A stretch of DNA of 9,538 bases from Novosphingobium sp. UBA6722 (GTDB lineage Bacteria > Pseudomonadota > Alphaproteobacteria > Sphingomonadales > Sphingomonadaceae): positions 13,547-23,084 of the forward strand of contig DKII01000066.1 in the NCBI GenBank assembly GCA_002454125.1, given 5' to 3'. Under the pieces are notes generated by a model, which ran no database searches, had not been told where the DNA came from, and was given only the letters and a program-made list of their open reading frames with translations. Every line of letters starts with the position of its first letter. Position 1 is the stretch's first letter. Position numbers and translations under genes: made by a program. Below are positions 6,865 to 9,538 of the stretch, one piece after another.

Positions 6865-6928
6865 ATTGATCGAGGGCAAAGACGGCCTGCGTCGTTCCTG
6901 CCAGCCAGGGCGCCAGATCCGGTAGAAT

Positions 6929-6934
6929 GGAGAG
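6929..6934 (+). promoter_or_regulatory. Ribosome binding site deciding the TTG start of the P450 gene
   Basis: GGAGAG lies 5 nt before the TTG at 6940 (the GGAG core is 7 nt away). No in-frame ATG is near, and the N-terminal sequence after the TTG aligns with P450terp from memory (ISEALARTIIDPKSYA against IPEHIARTVILPQGYA), so the unusual start is well supported. Confidence 0.65.
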
Positions 6935-6939
6935 CTGCC

Positions 6940-8211
6940 TTGACAATTTCCGAAGCCTTGGCCCGCACGATCATCGATCCCAAATCCTATGCGCAGCGCG
7001 AGATCGCTGACGCCGCCTTTACGCAGATCCGTGCCGAGCAACCGCTCGACAAGGCCGAGCTGCCGGACTTCGATCCGTTCTGGGTGGTCAGCCGCCACGC
7101 CGACATCAAGGAGATCGAGCGCCAGCCAGACATCTTCCATAATGGCGACAAGTCGACCTTTCTCTCCCCGCGCGACGGGGTGGAGCGCGTGAAAGGGCTC
7201 ACCGGGGGCGAACCGAACCTGATCCGCAGCCTGGTCTCGGTTGATGGCGATGAGCACAAGGCGCTACGCGGCGTGGTCTTTCCGCACGTCACCCCGCGCG
7301 CGATCAAGCCGCTGGAGGACCAGATCCGCGCGATCGCCCGCGAATTCGTCGACCACATGCTCAGCTTCGGCGGCGAGGTCGATTTCGCGCAGGATGTTGC
7401 CTTTCTCTATCCCTTGCGGGTGATCATGACCGTGCTGGGCGTGCCGCAGGAGGATGAGCCGTTCATGCTCAAGCTGACGCAGGAGCTGTTCAACAACGCC
7501 GATCCGGAACTCAACCGCCGCCGCGCCGAGCTGACGCCGGACGAGATGCTCAAATCGCTGTGGGAAACGACGATGGAGCTGGAAGCCTATTTCGCGGCAG
7601 TGACGGAGAAGTTCCGCGCCAATCCCACCGGGCAGATCAACAGCCTGATCGCCAACGCCACGATCAATGGCGAATATCTCAACCACCGCCAGCTGATGGG
7701 TTACTACATCATCGCCGCCACCGCCGGGCACGATACCACCAGCAACACCACGGCCGGCGCGATGTGGGCACTGGCCGAGCGGCCCGAACTATTGCGGGCG
7801 ATGCAGGAGAGCCCCGACCGGATCAACGCCTTCGTCGAGGAATCGATCCGGTGGGAAGTACCGGTGAAGCACTTCATGCGCAGCGCCGTGGCCGATTGCG
7901 AGATCGGCGGGCGGCAGATCAAGGCGGGCGACTGGCTGATGCTGTCCTACCAGTCGGCCAACCGCGACGAGACGGTCTGGGCCGATCCCTTCGATTTCCG
8001 GATCGACCGCGACCAGAACCCGCAGATCGCCTTTGGCTATGGCGTCCACGTCTGCCTGGGCCAGCACCTGGCGCGGATGGAAATGCGGATCCTGTGGGAG
8101 GAGCTGTCGGGGCGGCTGAAATCGGTCGAGATGAACGGCCGGGGTGAGCGGGCGATTTCCAACTTCGTCTGCGGGCCAAAGCACGTGCCGATCCGCTTCA
8201 CGGTGAACTGA
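6940..8211 (+). CDS. Cytochrome P450, CYP108 (P450terp)-like
   Basis: 423-residue soluble bacterial P450, a heme monooxygenase that inserts one oxygen atom of O2 into a substrate using two electrons from a redox partner. Landmarks: I-helix oxygen-activation motif AGHDTTS (262-268); K-helix ExxR in EESIRW (E301, R304); KSxMRxAxxDxEx-type stretch (KHFMRSAVADCEI, 310-322); heme loop FGYGVHVCLGQHLAR (365-379) with C372 as the thiolate ligand. There is no membrane anchor or fused reductase. The nearest family I recognise is P450terp (CYP108A1, alpha-terpineol hydroxylase): YPLRVIMTVLGVPQEDEPFMLKLTQELF (157-184) and the C-terminal SNFVCGPKHVPIRFT are nearly the same as in that enzyme. Substrates of related forms include terpenoids and other hydrophobic compounds; this one's is unknown. 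A TTG start with GGAGAG upstream was chosen. The rubredoxin gene begins one base after its stop codon, so the two are almost certainly one operon. Confidence 0.96.
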   Translation: MTISEALARTIIDPKSYAQREIADAAFTQIRAEQPLDKAELPDFDPFWVVSRHADIKEIERQPDIFHNGDKSTFLSPRDGVERVKGLTGGEPNLIRSLVSVDGDEHKALRGVVFPHVTPRAIKPLEDQIRAIAREFVDHMLSFGGEVDFAQDVAFLYPLRVIMTVLGVPQEDEPFMLKLTQELFNNADPELNRRRAELTPDEMLKSLWETTMELEAYFAAVTEKFRANPTGQINSLIANATINGEYLNHRQLMGYYIIAATAGHDTTSNTTAGAMWALAERPELLRAMQESPDRINAFVEESIRWEVPVKHFMRSAVADCEIGGRQIKAGDWLMLSYQSANRDETVWADPFDFRIDRDQNPQIAFGYGVHVCLGQHLARMEMRILWEELSGRLKSVEMNGRGERAISNFVCGPKHVPIRFTVN

Positions 8212-8212
8212 G

Positions 8213-8377
8213 ATGCGCAAGTGGCGCTGCCGCAACTGCGGCTTCATCTATGACGAGACGCTCGGCCTGCCGGACGAGGGCATCGCGCCGGGCACCCGCT
8301 TCGAGGATATCCCCGAGGACTGGTACTGTCCGGACTGCGGGACCGAGAAGCAGGACTTCGAACTGGTGGATTATTAA
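8213..8377 (+). CDS. Rubredoxin, probable electron carrier for the P450
   Basis: 54-residue protein (MRKWRCRNCG to FELVDY), a full-length classical rubredoxin that carries one electron on a single iron bound by four cysteines. Both knuckles are present: CRNCG (C6, C9) and CPDCG (C39, C42). The middle GIAPGTRFEDIPEDWYCPDC (23-42) is characteristic, including the aromatic residues that pack on the FeS4 site. It resembles the short rubredoxins that work with AlkB-type alkane hydroxylases, but no AlkB gene is present here. The ATG is separated from the P450 stop by a single G, implying translational coupling. This placement suggests it delivers electrons to the P450 in place of the [2Fe-2S] ferredoxin expected for the CYP108 family. 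A rubredoxin reductase is not in the window. It could instead serve another oxygenase and lie here by chance. Identity is certain; the partnership is inferred. Confidence 0.96.
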   Translation: MRKWRCRNCGFIYDETLGLPDEGIAPGTRFEDIPEDWYCPDCGTEKQDFELVDY

Positions 8378-8392
8378 TCGCCCGATTAAAAT
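8374..8392. promoter_or_regulatory. Perfect palindrome overlapping a -10-like box before the hydrolase gene
   Basis: TTAATCG (8374-8380) and CGATTAA (8383-8389) are perfect 7-bp arms around CC; the rubredoxin TAA stop codon lies within the left arm. The right arm runs into TAAAAT (8387-8392), a good -10 box on the plus strand, but the -35 region 17-18 bp upstream (CTGGTG or TGGTGG) is weak. It is AT-rich in a GC-rich region and has no T-run, so it looks like an operator or promoter element rather than a terminator. Confidence 0.4.
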
Positions 8393-8433
8393 GATGATTG
8401 ACCCGTTCTGGCGGCACAGGCATCCCGTGCAGC

Positions 8434-9279
8434 ATGACGGGGGAAACAATCCGAATTCCGATTGCTGGCGGGCTAAGCCTGACGGCTGACGTGGCTGGCC
8501 CCAAGGGCGCGCCGACGGTCATTCTGGGCCATGGCGGCGGGCAGACCCGCCATTCGTGGGACAAGGCCGAACAGCAACTGGCCAAGGCCGGCTACTATTC
8601 GATCAACTATGACCTGCGTGGGCATGGTGACAGCGACTGGTCACCCGATGGCGACTATGACTTGCTCAAGCGGGCCGACGACCTTGCCTGTGTCGCCGCC
8701 GTTGGATCAAAGCCCCTGGCGCTGGTCGGTGCCTCGCTTGGCGGCATCACGGCCCTGGCGGCAACCTGCAAGGGAATGGATGTTGCCGCGCTGGTGCTGG
8801 TCGACATTGTCCCCAAGATGTCGATGAAGGGCGTGGCCAAGATCCGTGAGTTCATGACCGCCAATCCCCAGGGCTTCGCCAGCCTGGAAGAGGCGGCGGA
8901 CGCGATTTCGGCCTACTACCCCGACCGGCCGCGGCCCAAGGACCTCTCGGGCCTCAACAAGAACCTGCGGCTCCATCCCGACGGGCGCTATTACTGGCAC
9001 TGGGACCTCAGGATGATGACCGACCAGCGCGCCGATCCCTCGCAGCTGCTGACCATGCTCGACGAGGCCGACTGGACCGACCGGGTCCCGACCCTGCTGG
9101 TGCGCGGCATGAAGAGCGATATTGTCGATGATGACGGCGTGGCCGACCTGCGTCGCCGCATCCCCAAGCTGGAGATTGCCGACATTCGCGGGGCCGGCCA
9201 CATGGTCGCCGGTGACAAGAACGACGAGTTCAACGGCGCGGTGATCGAATTCCTCAGCCGGGTCATGCCGCCGCGCTAG
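8434..9279 (+). CDS. Alpha/beta-hydrolase fold enzyme (serine hydrolase)
   Basis: 281-residue single-domain alpha/beta hydrolase. HGGG (33-36) after the first strands provides the oxyanion region; YDLRGHGDSD (59-68) is the usual loop; the nucleophile elbow is GASLGG with S101; the acid is probably D229 in LLVRGMKSDIV; and the catalytic histidine is H256 in GAGHMVAGD. The Ser nucleophile argues against a haloalkane dehalogenase or epoxide hydrolase, which use Asp, and favours an esterase, lactonase, C-C hydrolase or perhydrolase-like enzyme; sequence alone does not decide. No signal peptide is present, so it is cytoplasmic. The ATG at 8434 was chosen because homology starts at ETIRIP; an in-frame TTG at 8398 would add 12 residues without a ribosome binding site. 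It lies 56 bp downstream of the rubredoxin and may have its own promoter. Position suggests it acts with the P450 on the same pathway, but this is inference. Confidence 0.92.
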   Translation: MTGETIRIPIAGGLSLTADVAGPKGAPTVILGHGGGQTRHSWDKAEQQLAKAGYYSINYDLRGHGDSDWSPDGDYDLLKRADDLACVAAVGSKPLALVGASLGGITALAATCKGMDVAALVLVDIVPKMSMKGVAKIREFMTANPQGFASLEEAADAISAYYPDRPRPKDLSGLNKNLRLHPDGRYYWHWDLRMMTDQRADPSQLLTMLDEADWTDRVPTLLVRGMKSDIVDDDGVADLRRRIPKLEIADIRGAGHMVAGDKNDEFNGAVIEFLSRVMPPR

Positions 9280-9538
9280 CGGGCGGGATATAGCGCGATT
9301 GCGGGCGGATCAGCCGGCCCGTCAGCGCCTGTTCGCGGGCGTGGGCAATCCAGCCCGCGACCCGGCCCATCGCAAAGACCGCGGTAAAGGCATCGGCCGG
9401 AAAGCCGACCGCCTCCAGCAGCAGCGCGGTGTAGAATTCGACATTGGTTTCCAGCACCCGGTCCGGCTTGTGCGCACGCAGCACGGCGAGCGCGGTTGCT
9501 TCGACCTGTTCGGCAAATGCCAGCCGCCCGGCCGTGCA
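9263..9538 (-). CDS. Citrate synthase-family protein (C-terminal part; N-terminus outside window)
   Basis: The last 91 residues of a citrate synthase / 2-methylcitrate synthase family enzyme, open to the right edge. These enzymes condense acetyl-CoA (or propionyl-CoA) with oxaloacetate. Visible motifs are TNVEFYTALLLEAVGFP, aligned with the region of the catalytic aspartate in E. coli GltA (NVDFYSG, D362), then FTAVFAMGRVAGWIAHAREQ and GRLIRPQSRY, which match the substrate-binding FAMARxxGWIAH and RPRxxY regions. The aspartate position is Glu here, which suggests the CitA-like second citrate synthase group rather than the main TCA enzyme, but without the rest of the gene this is unproven. The stop at 9263-9265 lies inside the 3' end of the convergent hydrolase gene, an overlap of 17 bp. 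Confidence 0.9.
   Translation of the reverse strand, partial: CTAGRLAFAEQVEATALAVLRAHKPDRVLETNVEFYTALLLEAVGFPADAFTAVFAMGRVAGWIAHAREQALTGRLIRPQSRYIPPASAAA

Noticed and set aside
6923..6928. TAGAAT as the -10 box of the P450 promoter
   Set aside because: A good hexamer, but no -35 lies at 16-18 bp, and a transcript starting there would lose the GGAGAG ribosome binding site just downstream.
6927..6945. ATG at 6927 as a start for the P450
   Set aside because: It is out of frame with the P450. The TTG at 6940 has a ribosome binding site and gives the expected N-terminus.
8374..8389. Rho-independent terminator after the rubredoxin
   Set aside because: The stem is AT-rich, the loop is too short for a stable hairpin (2 nt, or 4 nt if the inner pair opens), and no T-run follows.

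Overview
The window looks like chromosomal DNA of a GC-rich alphaproteobacterium, most likely of the Sphingomonadales (Sphingomonas / Novosphingobium / Erythrobacter type). This is inferred from the high GC content, the protein families and the absence of Shine-Dalgarno sites at some well-supported starts; no marker gene proves it. Ten protein-coding genes are visible, two of them cut by the window edges. No RNA gene, insertion sequence, CRISPR array or phage gene was seen, and no stretch over 300 bases lacks a gene.

Layout. (1) On the minus strand at the left edge: a PMT-type (GT39) membrane glycosyltransferase (740-2023), followed downstream by an Old Yellow Enzyme-family flavin oxidoreductase (1-694, C-terminus outside). 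(2) Divergent from these, a compact plus-strand run: metZ (2103-3308), an EamA/DMT permease (3312-4184), apaG (4269-4667) and a short LysR-type regulator (4680-5468). (3) Convergent with the regulator, a minus-strand gene for an exported metal-dependent amidohydrolase of the dipeptidase/prolidase-like group (5478-6764). (4) Divergent from that, across 175 bp holding a near-perfect palindrome, a plus-strand run: a CYP108-like cytochrome P450 (6940-8211), a 54-residue rubredoxin one base downstream (8213-8377) and a serine alpha/beta hydrolase (8434-9279). (5) At the right edge, the C-terminal part of a citrate synthase-family enzyme on the minus strand (9263-9538), its end overlapping the hydrolase end by 17 bp.

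How the genes may work together. metZ makes homocysteine for methionine synthesis, and the permease starts 3 bp after it, so the two are probably co-expressed; export of an amino acid or metabolite by the permease is only a guess. apaG and lysR lie 12 bp apart and probably share a promoter directly upstream of apaG. The P450-rubredoxin pair is the most interesting unit. The closest relative I recognise, P450terp (CYP108A1), uses a [2Fe-2S] ferredoxin (terpredoxin), yet here an iron-only rubredoxin sits in the redox-partner position, with a hydrolase behind it. This suggests a small oxidative catabolic module of unknown substrate with a non-standard electron carrier.

The regulatory signals described (three sigma-70-like promoters with 17-bp spacers, two of them implying leaderless mRNAs, and three inverted repeats) were found by eye and are predictions.
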